A DNA stretch of 64,000 nt. Origin: Neostapfia colusana. Its lineage: Eukaryota; Streptophyta; Magnoliopsida; Poales; Poaceae. The translations under genes and the position numbers were made by a program. How positions within the stretch are numbered: the first letter of the stretch is position 1; each line of letters starts with the position of its first letter. The notes below the pieces were generated by a model. That model saw nothing but the letters and a program-made list of their open reading frames with translations. It had not been told where the DNA came from and searched no databases. The stretch covers positions 47,213,652 through 47,277,651 of the forward strand of contig JASWHV010000012.1 in the NCBI GenBank assembly GCA_030760725.1, read 5' to 3'. This document shows, in pieces, positions 1 to 10,491 of this stretch.

Positions 1-67
1 ACCACAAAATTACTGTTTGAAACACGTACCCACATTTCTATCATCATTTTCATTGTTTCTTTTTCAG

Positions 68-618
68 CAACCAAAGATTGGAGGGCCTGGTATTGTTGGT
101 TCCTGGGAGTTGCCTAACAAGACTTGTACTGAGTAAGAATTATAAAATCTTATTCGAAAAGTTGGCACCTGAGTCCATATCCAGATTATGCTTTGGTGAT
201 GCCATCTCATTGTTGGTTAGTTATTAGGAGCTGTCCCTAAAACTGGAATCCAGATTATACTGGCCTGATATTTGAGATATTTGTATCAAAACTTTTTTGT
301 CAAGCCATACCAGGGCGTAGAGTTATTTGTATCAAAACTTCTTTGCCAAGTTATCAGTTAAATGATTAGTGAGCATGTGTGAAAACTTCTTTTGTTATCA
401 TGTTTCTTGTTAAATTACTGTTCCTTGGTGAAACTTTTTCTTTCAAATGCACTGTTCTAAACTTTGCTCCCCTCTTACCTTCAAACTCTTTATGCCCTTA
501 CAGGGAGTGGTTGACAGAGCACGAAGCTAATCTTGTTCAAAGGTTTGACCCGTCATCATCAGTGGATACCATTGGTTTCTTCATTGCAAAATTCGAGGTT
601 GGACAGAAAGAGGAGTAA
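68..618 (+). CDS. NSUN/NOP2-type RNA (cytosine-5) methyltransferase, last two exons
   Basis: Two exons of a gene that begins left of the window. Exon 68-132 follows a TTTTCAG acceptor and ends at a GTAAG donor. Exon 504-618 follows CCCTTACAG and ends in TAA. Joined, they keep one frame and give a C-terminus with KIGGPGIVGSWELP, then EEWLTEHEANLVQRFDP, then DTIGFFIAKFEV. In the NOP2/Sun (RsmB-like) family the enzyme methylates C5 of cytosine in rRNA or tRNA using S-adenosylmethionine. The ending 'D(T/S)xGFFIAKF' is the last beta strand of the methyltransferase fold. The spacing and wording resemble the plant NOP2C/NSUN5-like branch, but only about 60 residues are visible, so the subfamily is a guess. 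The catalytic cysteines lie outside the window. A second possible start at 379 lies inside the intron and is not used. Confidence 0.82.
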
Positions 619-1443
619 AGGAAAGGAGTTTTTTGTATCTGTGCGTCCACTTCAGGCGCTGGGCGTCAGCAACGGGTGATACCTCCTTGTCAGCATTCAA
701 CTTCCTAAAATCAGGTCATGCCCACCCAAGTACTGCTGAGTGCCGACAGAAAATGGTACCCATGAAGTGGACTGCTTTAGCCCCAGAATTTTGTTGTCTG
801 GTGTTTCAGTTGGTTTATTTTTGTATGTTGGAATTATTGTTGGTGACATGACGAGGTGACTAAAGTGGAAACATTAGGTTATACAGACATCACATTATCG
901 TTGCTCGAGCGGCTATGTTATCTGCCAGTGCGGGAGTAGAAGATTTGGAATGGTGTTGGCAATCCTTCGCATAATTGATTTCAATGTAATATCTATACGT
1001 GAAACGAAAACTGTAACGTTTATCTACACTGCACGGCTCAAACTGTAAACCTTCCGCCGTTCTGCTTCGACGACAATGTGCTGACATTATTTTGTGAGGA
1101 ACCTAGTTTGTAACGAGTTTGGAGGCCTGGCTGCCGCTTTTTCGAAATCTCATTTGAACTCAAATTTCTAAGATCTCGGTATCGTATGTTCTGGAATTAG
1201 AAGCTGGTGTTCAGAAATTGGCCATGACAACATTTCAGAACCCGGAGATCAACGTCAATAAAAGCTTGCTCAAGTTTCATCAAGATTCGAGCTCCCAAGC
1301 TTGACAGGTATTTAGTGGGCTAAAACAAGGCCTGTGTGCCCAATATCAGGCCCAAGAACGAGCCCAACAAGCCATAGCTAACCTCTTGTACAGTAGTACC
1401 GTCTCTTCTGGTTGTCGGACCCCATCTCTCTCCCACTTTTTCT
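619..1443. other. 3' UTR of the methyltransferase gene and intergenic DNA
   Basis: No convincing coding sequence. The first 300-400 bases are probably the 3' untranslated region of the upstream gene (T-rich, no long open frame). The rest is ordinary intergenic sequence leading to the small inverted-repeat element at 1444. The polyadenylation site cannot be placed with confidence. Confidence 0.5.
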
Positions 1444-1617
1444 TGACAATTGAAATTTTACTATCTTCAACATTGGGCTTCGTCAAAATACCACTCCCAA
1501 CATGTGACATTTTAAAATACCATTATAATTCTTATCAGTTTGCTCGTTTGCTATTTTAGTTGAGAGTGGTATTTTGGCGAAACCTAATGTTACGGATAGT
1601 AAAATTTCAATTGTCTC
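1444..1617. mobile_element. Small inverted-repeat element (MITE, possibly Mutator-like)
   Basis: Positions 1445-1501 and 1559-1615 are inverted copies of each other over about 57 bases, with roughly six mismatches. They start with GACAATTGAAATTTTACTAT and continue through AAAATACCACTC. Only about 57 bases of A/T-rich spacer separate them. The element is flanked by CTTTTTCT at 1436-1443 and 1618-1625 (nine bases if one mismatch is allowed). Long terminal inverted repeats with a 9-bp duplication would fit a Mutator-type MITE and 8 bp would fit hAT, but the flank is low-complexity. The element lies directly upstream of the likely transporter promoter. Confidence 0.7.
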
Positions 1618-2494
1618 CTTTTTCTGCCCCCCTCCCGATCCGGCGGACGCATTCCGGCACGGCACGGTGTCTTCGTACTCCGGCAGAGGTCCCACTACCC
1701 TCCGGCCGCCGTAGTTGGGCCCTCATCCCAACCACCGCGTTCCTTTCTCGGTAAACAATGCTCTTCATCAATCTGTTCCCTCGCTTCTCCCCGTGTCTTT
1801 TCACCACGCGTGATCTGAGTGAGCCAATGTTCTTGCATTACGAGTCCGTGATTCAGTTGCTAAGTGATGCGAGATGATTCTCTTCTCTCGTCCGTCTACC
1901 CTGTTCACAAGTTCAATTTTTTATCTCCTTCTCGGCTCCGTCCGTTTGGTCGCCTGTCTAAATGGGGACGCTGGACCTTTGCTGTTCAAAATTCGCTCTG
2001 CTGATGCTGCCTTGTTTATCTCGCCTTGACCGTTGCTTTGATGGTCAGTCATGTGCTAGTAAATTAATTTCTCTGTTCTCACCATCGTGCGCAATGTGGT
2101 AATATATGTATAGTAGTTCTTAATGGTAACTCTATCTATGTCTTTCTAGGTATAGCTGGTCCCAAGCTCGGGTAAAGAAGGAGGGTTGTGATAGGTTTGA
2201 CGAGCCAGCATCAAAACCGGACATTTCTATGGATATGAATCTAGTGTGAGTTTCATATCTAGCATACCTCAACGTGTTTGAGATAAATACTTTGTTGTTA
2301 TTGTTTCCTTCTTAAGAGTGGTCCATGGCTGTACAGAATTCATAGTCTCGTTTCTTTCTTCCTTGCTTGCAGCAGCAGCTTGATGTCACCTAGTTCCCGG
2401 ATGAATCAAATGTTAGTTAACAACTTCTGGCTCGGTTCATGAGATTTTGCTTCTGATACTCCGTTTGAATATTCAGGTCAACAGATCTTGGTTC
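1618..2494 (+). promoter_or_regulatory. Putative promoter and intron-containing 5' leader of the transporter gene
   Basis: No coding sequence is supported. A pyrimidine-rich stretch at about 1740-1950 looks like a transcription start/5' UTR region. Possible leader exons are suggested by CTTTCTAG at 2143-2149 with a GTGAGT donor at 2246, and by TTGCTTGCAG near 2371. A further acceptor (ATTCAG or CAACAG) lies just before the start codon. Leader introns are common in such genes, but the exon limits here are inferred and need transcript data. Confidence 0.4.
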
Positions 2495-3496
2495 ATGACG
2501 AAGCAAGCCTACGCAACAAGCAGCCTCGTGGTTGGGTATGCCTTGTGCTCCAGCTTGCTGGCCATCATCAATAAGTACGCCATCACCAAGTTCAGCTACC
2601 CTGGGCTTCTCACTGCCCTGCAGTACCTGACATCAGTTGTCGGAGTGTGGATCCTGGGGAAGCTAGGATTCCTCTACCATGATCCCTTCAACCTTCAGAC
2701 TGCCAAGAAGTTTGCCCCTGCTGCAGTTGTCTTCTACCTTGCCATTTTCACCAACACGCATCTCCTGAAGCACGCCAATGTTGACACATTCATAGTGTTC
2801 AGATCCCTGACTCCGCTTTTGGTGGCTATTGCGGACACCACATTTCGGAAGCAGCCATGTCCTTCCAAGCTCACATTCTTATCCCTAGTGATTATTTTGG
2901 GAGGTGCAGTTGGTTATGTGATGACAGATTCTGCATTTACACTCACAGCATACTCGTGGGCACTCGCTTATCTCATCACCATAACTAACATGGTGACGAA
3001 TCTGGGGCTGAACACATGGGGATTTGTGCTCTACAACAATCTTCTTTCACTGCTAATGGCACCCGTATTTGGTTTCTTGACAGTGGAGCACTTGTCAGTC
3101 TTCAGAGCTATCGAATCGAGAGGGCAAAATTGGTTTGAGCTTGATTCTTTCGTGGCAGTTTCCTTGTACTGCGTGTTTGGGTTGCTTATCAGCTTTTTTG
3201 GTTTTGCGGCGAGGAAAGTAATCTCTGCCACAGCGTTTACAGTGACAGGGGTGGTCAATAAGTTCCTCACAGTAGCGATCAATGTAATGATATGGGACAA
3301 GCATGCCAGCGCTTTTGGTCTCATTTGCTTACTCTTCACCCTCGCTGGTGGAGTGCTCTATCAGCAATCTGTTACATCTAAAGGGAATTCTGCAGCACAG
3401 CCAGTGACGGCTGCGGAGCAAGGCAGGGCTGATGATGATGCAACAGAGTTGGACGAAGAGAAGCAACGCTTGGTTTCATCTCAGAAGGTTATCTGA
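2495..3496 (+). CDS. GFT1: GDP-fucose transporter (GFT1/GONST4-like) with a 7-residue internal deletion
   Basis: A 333-residue, multi-spanning nucleotide-sugar transporter of the plant GONST/GFT family (drug/metabolite transporter superfamily). Members exchange cytosolic GDP-sugar for GMP across the Golgi membrane; GFT1 supplies GDP-fucose for fucosylation of wall polysaccharides and glycoproteins. Visible family marks are SSLVVGYALCSSLLAIINKYAI at the first membrane segment, LTALQYLT, the HANVDTFIVFRSLTPLLVAIAD block, the LYNNLLSLL segment, and ISATAFTVTGVVNKFLTV near the C-terminus, then an acidic tail. The start at 2495 is chosen because the family motif begins directly after it; an upstream in-frame ATG at 2447 reads through intron-like sequence. 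Around residues 164-166 (2984-2992) the sequence reads ITIT-N-MVTN where I would expect TTEMVYIKHMV from memory of the family. Seven residues are therefore missing in frame, and function may be impaired. Confidence 0.9.
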   Translation: MTKQAYATSSLVVGYALCSSLLAIINKYAITKFSYPGLLTALQYLTSVVGVWILGKLGFLYHDPFNLQTAKKFAPAAVVFYLAIFTNTHLLKHANVDTFIVFRSLTPLLVAIADTTFRKQPCPSKLTFLSLVIILGGAVGYVMTDSAFTLTAYSWALAYLITITNMVTNLGLNTWGFVLYNNLLSLLMAPVFGFLTVEHLSVFRAIESRGQNWFELDSFVAVSLYCVFGLLISFFGFAARKVISATAFTVTGVVNKFLTVAINVMIWDKHASAFGLICLLFTLAGGVLYQQSVTSKGNSAAQPVTAAEQGRADDDATELDEEKQRLVSSQKVI

Positions 3497-4460
3497 AGTA
3501 CATGATCCCTAGTGATATCCAGTTTTCTTTGTTTTTCTTAAGATTTGCCGTGGTGACATACTCTAGGAGATTAAATAGGAAGCCTTATTGCTGTAAAAGG
3601 CACTTGCTAAGTGTTTACTGTATTACTGTAGGAAATTCAATAGGCAGCATTGTTGTTATAAAATGCACTCTGCTATGATTAAGTGTTTAGATGTTTATTG
3701 TATAATTAGCTGTCATTTACATTATTTACCATTCTTTAGATTACTTAGGCATAGTCTTACTTACAGAATTACTTAGGATGATTTTAATTGTCTAAAATAC
3801 ATGATCTCATCATCCCTTGCTTCATAGCCCAGGTATGATGAGATTTTATTGTGGCTGAATTACATATAGCCCAGGTTTTTTTTACTTTTTTGGTTTTTAT
3901 GAATTATAGCTAGGATATCCTTAGTATAAACTACCATAAAGGGATAAGTGAACTAAAAGATGCCAAATGCTAAAGTTGTCAACTTGTTGAAAAATTCAGT
4001 TTCAACAGTACCAATTACAATCAGTGTTTTTGGCCTGACCACCTGACCATCCACTTGCTGGTCTTAAAAGGAAACCTGATTGCAATCACACTAGCATCCA
4101 TTTTCCATCAACCTTTTTTCAAGGAAATCAAAACATCCTTAAGATAAAGCTTCAAATCTAACAAGCACAGCTAAAACAAAATTGTGTTACACTTGCAAAA
4201 TTGTAGCCAATTATTCACCAGCAAAAGTTGACCTGAATGGTAACCTGGTTTCCCTAGCTTGCAAAGAAGGTTTTCAATTTCAACCATTAGCAGGATTCAA
4301 AAGAATGCAGTACATGGTTCTAGTGACCGTTCCAATTGAGTAGCAAAGATAAGAACTTTGCTACACATGGACTATACCGATTAGTACCAACCATAGAGTG
4401 ATACACATAGAGCATACTTGATAAGTAGATATGGCATGTTCAAAGAACAGAACATTTTCT
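3497..4460. other. Intergenic DNA between two convergent genes (both 3' UTRs)
   Basis: A/T-rich, with no open frame worth calling. Positions 3564-3626 and 3628-3705 are diverged tandem copies (TAGGA-ATT-AATAGG ... TAAGTGTTTA), probably in the transporter 3' UTR. The right part is expected to hold the 3' UTR of the minus-strand gene whose stop codon is at 4461-4463. Confidence 0.5.
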
Positions 4461-4585
4461 TTATGCGTCAGTGGGGAAGAACCAAGTCAGAAACTGCTGC
4501 TTTCCCTTAAGTTCTTCCATCACAGCCTCAGGCAGCAATGGCGAAATTTTCCCATCTCTCATGTTGCAGACACCAGGGTCAGTAA
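4461..4585 (-). pseudogene. Unrecognised gene, C-terminal part of last coding exon (split by a Tourist element)
   Basis: Read on the minus strand, the segment at 10686-10752 joins to 4585-4461 once the inserted DNA and one TAA copy are removed. One uninterrupted frame then runs from GDFYDLFTNSV through GPLTDPGVCNMRDGKISPLL and PEAVMEELKGKQQF to LTWFFPTDA and a TAA stop at 4463-4461. The frame crosses the insertion point exactly, and the residue mix looks like real protein, so I treat it as the last coding exon of a gene lying convergent to the transporter. I do not recognise the family. Upstream exons are not found in the window. Transcripts reading through would meet stops in the insert, so the gene is probably disabled unless intact elsewhere. 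Confidence 0.6.
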
Positions 4586-4999
4586 GGATGTGTTTGGTTT
4601 GAGGGATATGGTGGGACGGGACGGGGCGATCCCACTTTTGATAGTGTTTGTTTTGGAGACAGGTGCGATGGGGTCATCCCTTGAGAGGAATATTCCTCTC
4701 AGATCCGGGACAGAACCATCCCTCCGAAACTAGACGGACGAATCCGTCCCGCCTCACGCATTTGCAGTTTTATGATAGATTATAAGGTGATTATTTTGCA
4801 GTTTTAAACATATTATATGTTGCTTATTTGTAGTTTGATAGGAATAAATCAATATGAGCAGTTTATTTGCAATTTAATCACAAGTTGTCATGTTGTTTGT
4901 TAATAAAATTATTTTCTTTCTAAAATTATTTTCTTGTTGGAACTTGTTTATCAAGTAATAGATTGCATTTTGTATAGTTGTTGTTTACTGATATTAATC

Positions 5000-5524
5000 T
5001 GCTGGGAAACCGGGTGGGAGGAGGTCCCTCGGCTGCGCCTAGGGCTGCGCAGGGGAGAAACCAGCAGCGAGGAGGCGTGGGGGAAGCTGCGCAGCACGTA
5101 TCGTGGAGAAAGAGAGGGATGATCACGGCAGCTAGGGTTAGGGTTCAAAGCCACGGTGACCCAAGGAGAGGAACAACCCCAATGGGTAATTCTTATTTTT
5201 CCTGGATGCTAATACACGAGGGAGAGGGGCTGCTTATATAGGGGGGCAGGACCCCCCTTTGCCGCGCCCCCCTGGCCGCGCGCCCCCCTGATCGGTTGGG
5301 GACAATCCCCCCAAACCGATCAGGACTCCTTCTCTTATTTCCTTATTTATTCTATTATCTTCTATTTAAACTAAACTCAATCTATAACTCCTTTATTTTT
5401 TAAATCTTTCCTTATCTAATTAAATCTTCTAGAAAATCTCCTTTTGGTGCGGCTGCAAGGCCTGGCGGCCTAGTTGTGGGCCCCATGCCGACCATATTGG
5501 CGGCCCACAAACGCATCCACAACA
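5000..5524 (-). repeat. 3' LTR of the Reina-like element
   Basis: 525 bases matching 9940-10491. On the minus strand it runs TGTTGTGG to CCCAGCA. A TATATAAG box (complement of 5234-5241) gives the likely promoter of the LTR. Confidence 0.92.
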
Positions 5525-5539
5525 TTTCTCCCCTTCCCG
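5525..5539 (-). other. Polypurine tract of the Reina-like element
   Basis: The complement reads GGGAAGGGGAGAAA directly against the LTR. This is the usual plus-strand primer and fixes the element's direction. Confidence 0.85.
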
Positions 5540-6857
5540 ACAAAGAGCTCGTCCTCGAGCTTGAAGGTGGGGTGCTTCATCTTGAAATCTTCTAGTTGCT
5601 CCCATGATGTATCAGCTTCAGAATGTCCTACCCACTTGACGAGTAGCTCCTAGACACCTATGTTCAAGCGCGCCCTTTGTACTTTTTCAGGTATAGGCAC
5701 AACACGTCCATGGAGAACCGGTGGTAGAGGCACCACCTGCATGGGAGCAAGACCTTCAAATTTCTTCAACAAGGACACATGGAAGACATCATGTATCCTT
5801 GCTTGAGGAGGTAGCTGAAGTTTATATGATACAGTTCCAATGCACTGAATGATCTGATATGGCCCAAAATATTTTGGTCCAATCTTTGAAGAAGGTGTCG
5901 CCATCGCTCCCACAGCTGTCCTTTGATGACGCCGCAGCCAAACCCAATCACCAATCTGAAATTCCACCTCTCGGCGGAACTTATCTTCATAGCTTTTCAT
6001 GGTGACTTGTGCTTGTACAAGCCTGTTCTTGATTTCAGCTAAGAATTCATCCCTATCCTTTAGCTGTTTATCCACCACTGCTACTCTAGAGATGCCCGGT
6101 TGATAACCAACAAGAGTTGGAGGGTCCCTGCCATAGACCACTCTGAAGGGCGAGCATTTTAGCGCCGTCTGGTAGGAAGTGTTGTAGCAATACTCAGCCC
6201 AAGGAAGCCACTACAGCCAAGTCTTCGGTCGGTCACCAGCCAAGCAGCGGAGGTACATAGTGATGACCTTGTTGACGACCTCAGACTGGCCGTCAGACTG
6301 CGGGTGGAAGGCCGAGCTGAGCTGAAGGCGGACACTGGCTAGCCGGAAAAAGTCTAACCAGAAGAGGCTGGTGAAAACGGTGTCGTGATCACTGACGATA
6401 GAGCAGGGGAAGCCGTGTGGACGTACGATGTCGTCGAAGAACGCTCATGCCACTGATGCAACACTGTAAGGGTGGCTCAGGGGAATGAAGTGGGCGTACT
6501 TGGAGAAGCGATCTACCACCGTCAGGATCACCGATTTCCACCAACCTTCGGAAAGCCTTCAATAAAGTCCATGGAGATATCGTTCCAGACTTCCGTCGGT
6601 ATAGGAAGCGGTTGTAGCAGGACGGCTGGATGAAGATGATCAGTCTTGTTGCGCTGGCACGTGGCACAACCGCGGACATACTCACGCACCCGTCGTAGCA
6701 GGGACGGGTTGTAGAAGGAGAGGCGCAGCCGATGCACTGTCTTCTGGATGCCCTCGTGGCCCCCATCATGCGCCTCAGCTAGGAGAGAGGGCCACAAGGA
6801 GGACTTGTCGGGAACGAAGAGCTTCCCCTTGTGTAGTAGAAGACTGTCATGTCTGGT
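5540..6857 (-). pseudogene. Integrase with chromodomain-like tail (Reina-like element), broken
   Basis: Minus-strand reading. A zinc-binding HHCC region (GHEGIQKTVHRLR ... YVRGCATCQRNKT) is followed by the catalytic core. The D,D,E residues are visible in VVDRFSKYAHF, SDHDTVF and QSDGQSEVVNK, spread over more than one frame. The C-terminal part at 6141-5650 holds the GPYQII ... YKLQLPP ... IHDVFHVSLLKKF segment common to Ty3 integrases. Beyond an in-frame TAG at 5650, LLVKWVGHSE and SWEQLEDF resemble a chromodomain. At least one frameshift and two stop codons interrupt it. In life it would insert element cDNA into the genome, with the chromodomain steering to heterochromatin. Confidence 0.85.
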
Positions 6858-8448
6858 CTATTCAGCAGGTGCAACTCCCTCCCAGAGTTGGGCACATAGC
6901 TGTTGCGCCTGCTGGTCCGTGGCGATCTCCGCGTGAAGCGATCCGAAGAGGGGAATGATTGGCACTGATATGGCGTGAATAGTTATGTCTTCCTCGTCGC
7001 GGCGGGGCAGGGCGTCAGCTGCCGCATTCAAGCGCCCCGGCCGGTACTCAACCTGCAGATCATAACCAAAAAGTTTGCTCACCCAAGCATGTTGGGGAAT
7101 CGTCATGAGTCGCTGATCCAGGATGTATTTCAGAGTAAAGTGATCAGTCCGAATAGTGAAGGGGTGGCCCCACAAGTAAGGCCGCCAACGGCGTATGGCC
7201 TTCACAAGGCCGATCAGCTCACGCCCGTACGCCGGTAGCTTATGATGGTGAGTCGCTACAGCGCGGCTGAAGAATGCTATGGCGTTGTCACCCTGGTGTA
7301 GAACCGCCCCGAAGGCGGCGCCGGACGCGTCACAGTCGACGACGAAGCGCTTGTTGAAATCCGGCATTTGAAGAAGAGGCGCTGTCATCAACACCTGCTT
7401 GAGCTGAGAGAAGGCGTCGTGCGCATCATCAGTCCAGCGGAACGCCTCCCGCTTTAGGAGGGCGGTGAGGGGGGCGGCCACCGCACCATACCCCGTAATG
7501 AACTTGCGGTAGTAGCCGGTGAGCCCGAGGAAGCCTCGCAAGGCTCGTAAGGATCAAGGTGTAGGCCAACGTTCCACGGCCCCCACCTTGGTCGGATCCA
7601 TTGCCACGCACGCGGGCAGATATGATGTGTCCTAAGTAGGACACGGTCTCCTGGCCGAAGAAGCACTTAGACTTCTTCAGGAACAGCTTGTGCGCCCGTA
7701 GTGTCTGGAACACCTGCTTGACGTGTTGAAGGTGTTCGACCCAGGACCTGCTATACACCAATATGTCATCAAAGAAGACAAGCACAAATTTTCTGATGTA
7801 GGGGTCGAGGACTTCGTTCATCAATGACTGGAACGTGGACGGCGCATTGGTGAGGCCGAACGGCATCACGAAGAACTCATAGTGGCCTCGATGAGTTCGG
7901 AATGTTGTCTTTTCGATGTCCTCCGGGTGCATGCGCACCTGGAAGTAGCCGCTACGGAGGTCAAGCTTGGTGAAGAACCTCGCGCCGCAGAGCTCGTCCA
8001 GCAGCTCGTCAACCACCGGAATCGGGAACTTGTCTTTCAAAGTTATGGTGTTGAGCTCGTGGTAGTCGATGCAGAAGCGCCATGTGCCGTCGGCTTTTCA
8101 GACCAACAGTACTGGCGAGGAGAATGCAGATGTGCATTCTCGGATGATGCCCTGGCGAAACATCTCGGCGCACTGCTTCTCAATCTCGTCTTTGAGAAGC
8201 TGGGGGTAGCGGTATGGACGGACAACTACTGGAGCTGTCCCCAGCAGGAGCCTAATGTGGTGGTCGTGGCGCCGTGCAAGAGAAAGACCGTGTGGCTCAT
8301 CGAAGAGGTCCTAGAAGCCATCCAGGAGGGCGCCCATCATAGCAGTAGGTGGCGCTAGAGAGGCACACACTGGGGCGAAACTTCGCAGACCCGTCCGGAT
8401 CACCTCACGTTCCCCGCGCCACAGCTTAATCGTGAGGTCCTCAAGGTT
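6858..8448 (-). pseudogene. Reverse transcriptase and RNase H (Reina-like element), broken
   Basis: RT is seen at 8040-7550: [45 protein letters not shown], and the active site [10 protein letters not shown] frameshift near 7560-7540 is followed by [12 protein letters not shown] and then RNase H (VVDCDASGAAFGAVL, AYGRELIGLVKAI, IRTDHFTLKYI, NAAADALPRR), which keeps its acidic residues. Part of the N-terminal RT (8041-8448) is open only in pieces. The role is copying element RNA into DNA inside virus-like particles. Confidence 0.9.
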
Positions 8449-8850
8449 CTAGAGAATGGGTCCCAAGTACCGCAGCCACTGAACTCCTAGAACAAGGTCG
8501 AAGTCGTCAAGTGGAAGCGCGTAGCATGTGACGTCAAAGCGATCTCCTGCAATCATCAAGGGTACACGTGGACACATGCATGTACAGGAGATAGAGTCGC
8601 CGTTGGCGACTCGGACGCCGACGCCTAGCTGCGGCAACACCATCAGGCCGAGCTCCTTGATGAGTGGCTCCCTGATGAAGGTGTGAGTAGATCCTGTGTC
8701 AACCAATGCTGTCAGCAGGTTGCCGTGGACGTAGACCTGAAGCTTCATTGTGTTGGTGACGTCGATGCCGGTCAGGGCGTGTAGGGAGATGCCCATATCA
8801 GCAATGGTCGTGTCAACGTCGTCGTCGTCGTCAAGTCCAGGAGGAAGATT
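8449..8850 (-). pseudogene. Aspartic protease (Reina-like element)
   Basis: The minus-strand frame carries the catalytic signature LVDTGSTHTFI, then GLGVRVANGD-type strands and LVLGVQWLRYLGPI. This is the retropepsin that would mature the Gag-Pol polyprotein. The frame ends in a stop at 8449. Confidence 0.85.
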
Positions 8851-9908
8851 CCTTTGCCGGCACACTTATGGTCCGGTGTGTACCGCTCAGGGCAGTGATA
8901 GCACTCGCCGCTTGCCTGCTGAGAAGCTATCTCATCGGGTGTAAGGCATTTGAAGCGCGGGCGAGAAGATGTCGTTGTCGATGATGTCGGGGCGGGTGCT
9001 GCAGAACCGCCACTTGAAGCCGTGGTGGTGGCGTGGGATATAACAGAAGAGCGCGTAGAGCATTGAGAGGCGGCGCCCTTCTGTATTCCACTGTCTGTTG
9101 TTACCGCAAGTCGATGTTCAAAGGCTCTGGCCGGACTCATGGCGGTCTGCAGATTAGTGGGAAACGGCAGCTCCACATCCATTCGAAGTGGCTCGCCGAG
9201 GCCAGCTGTGAAGAGGTTGATCTGCTGGCGCTGGCTGAGGTCCTCGCAATGACAAAGAAGGACCAGGAACTGATGCTGGTACTCCTCAACTGTACCAGTA
9301 CGACGGAGATCTTTAATCTCCGCTAGGTCGTTGGAGCAGAGCGGAGGCCCGAAGCGCATGTTGACGAAGTCCGCGAACCGCTCCCAGGACACGATGCCAC
9401 AGTCGCATTCTAGAGCAGTGTACCACTCGGCTGCGACACCCTCCAGGTGGAGAGACACGGGCCGCACCTTCTCTTCGGGCATCGTACGTGTCCCTCGGAA
9501 GTATGTCTCACACTTGGTGAGCCATGACAGAGGATCTGTTTCCCCGTCGAACTTGGGGAAGTTGACCTTGTGGCGACGCAAGCCGTCGTCATCGAACGCG
9601 GGACGCCCCTAGGGGCGTCGGCCGTAGCCGTGTGGGTTGAAGTCATCACCGTCATCGTTGTCGCCGCCACCGCGTCCCCGACCGTTGCCCGTGGTGACGT
9701 TCTGCGGTTGTTGTTCGTGTTGTGGATGCTGTTGCGCTGAGAAGGCCGTCTCAGGCTGTTTTTCAACACGGGCAAGGCGTATGTCATGGCTGTTCAGCCA
9801 TGACGTGATGTTGTCCAGCTGCGCCAGGATCCGGGTGAAGCCATCTTGCATCTGGGCATGGATGGACTCAAGGGTCAGGGAGCCAAAATCGTCACCGGAG
9901 CCGGACAT
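8851..9908 (-). pseudogene. Gag (Reina-like element) with an in-frame stop
   Basis: The start codon is at 9908-9906, shortly inside the right LTR. The N-terminal part (SGDDFGSLTLESIHAQMQDG) runs to a stop at 9609. The capsid homology continues beyond it with KVNFPKFDGETDPLSWL, AAEWYTALE and VNMRFGP. A nucleocapsid CCHC-like knuckle (CYHCPERYTPDHKC) is at about 8900. The gene is therefore disrupted by at least one stop. Antisense open frames here are shadows. Confidence 0.82.
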
Positions 9909-9920
9909 AGTCGCTGCTCC

Positions 9921-9939
9921 GTTGTCTTTGGATACCAAA
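9921..9939 (-). other. Primer-binding site region of the Reina-like element
   Basis: Immediately beside the LTR the minus strand reads TTTGGTATCCAAAG. This is an imperfect match to the TGGTATCAGAGC complement of initiator methionine tRNA. Confidence 0.6.
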
Positions 9940-10491
9940 TGCTGGGAAACCGGGTGGGAGGAGGTCCCTCGGCTGCGCCTAGGGCTGCGCAGGGGAGAAA
10001 CTAGCAGCGAGGAGGCGTGGGGGAAGCTGCGCATCACGTATCGTGGAGGAAGAGAGGGATGATCACGGCGGCTAGGGTTAGGGTTCGAAGCCACGGTGAA
10101 CCAAGGAGAAGAACAACCCCAATGGGTAATTCTTATTTTTCCTAGATGCTAATACATGAGGGAGAGGGGCTGCTTATATAGGGGGGACAGGACCCCCCCC
10201 CTTGGTCGCGCCCCCCTGGCGCGCGCGCCCCCCTGGCGCGCGCGCCCCCCTGATCGGTTGGGGACAACCCCCCAAACCGATCAGGACTCCTCTTATTTCC
10301 TTATTTATTCTATTATCTTCTATTTAAACTAAACTCAATCTATAACTCCTTTATTTTTTAAATCTTTCCTTATCTAACTAAATCTTCTGGAAAATCTCCT
10401 TCTGGTGCGGCTGCAGGGCCTGGCGGCCTAGTTGTGGGCTTTGTGGGCCCCACGCCGACCATATTGGCGGCCCACAAACGCATCCACAACA
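9940..10491 (-). repeat. 5' LTR of the Reina-like element
   Basis: 552 bases; longer than its partner because of an added GCGCGC-rich stretch near 10220-10245 and an extra TTTGTGGG near 10440. It ends CATCCACAACA at 10491, followed by the TAATC duplication. Confidence 0.92.

Larger units (their letters stand above)
5000..10491 (-). mobile_element. Complete Ty3/gypsy LTR retrotransposon, Reina-like chromovirus
   Basis: Two LTRs (5000-5524 and 9940-10491) begin TGCTGGG and end CACAACA. A perfect 5-bp target duplication TAATC lies at 4995-4999 and 10492-10496. The purine tract lies beside the left LTR and the primer-binding site beside the right one, so the element is transcribed on the minus strand. 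Domain order gag, protease, RT, RNase H, integrase, chromodomain-like tail is that of a chromovirus. The integrase wording (DISMDFIEG, SVILTVVDRFSKYAHFIPL) suggests the Reina branch. Stops and frameshifts disable it. The LTRs differ by scattered substitutions and C/G-rich length changes. Confidence 0.93.

Noticed and set aside
2447..2494. Upstream in-frame ATG that would extend the transporter by 16 residues
   Set aside because: The stretch contains splice-acceptor-like ATTCAG and CAACAG, and the family's conserved N-terminus begins at 2495.
4431..4733. 100-residue plus-strand open frame
   Set aside because: It crosses the boundary between the split exon and the Tourist element and is antisense to the exon.
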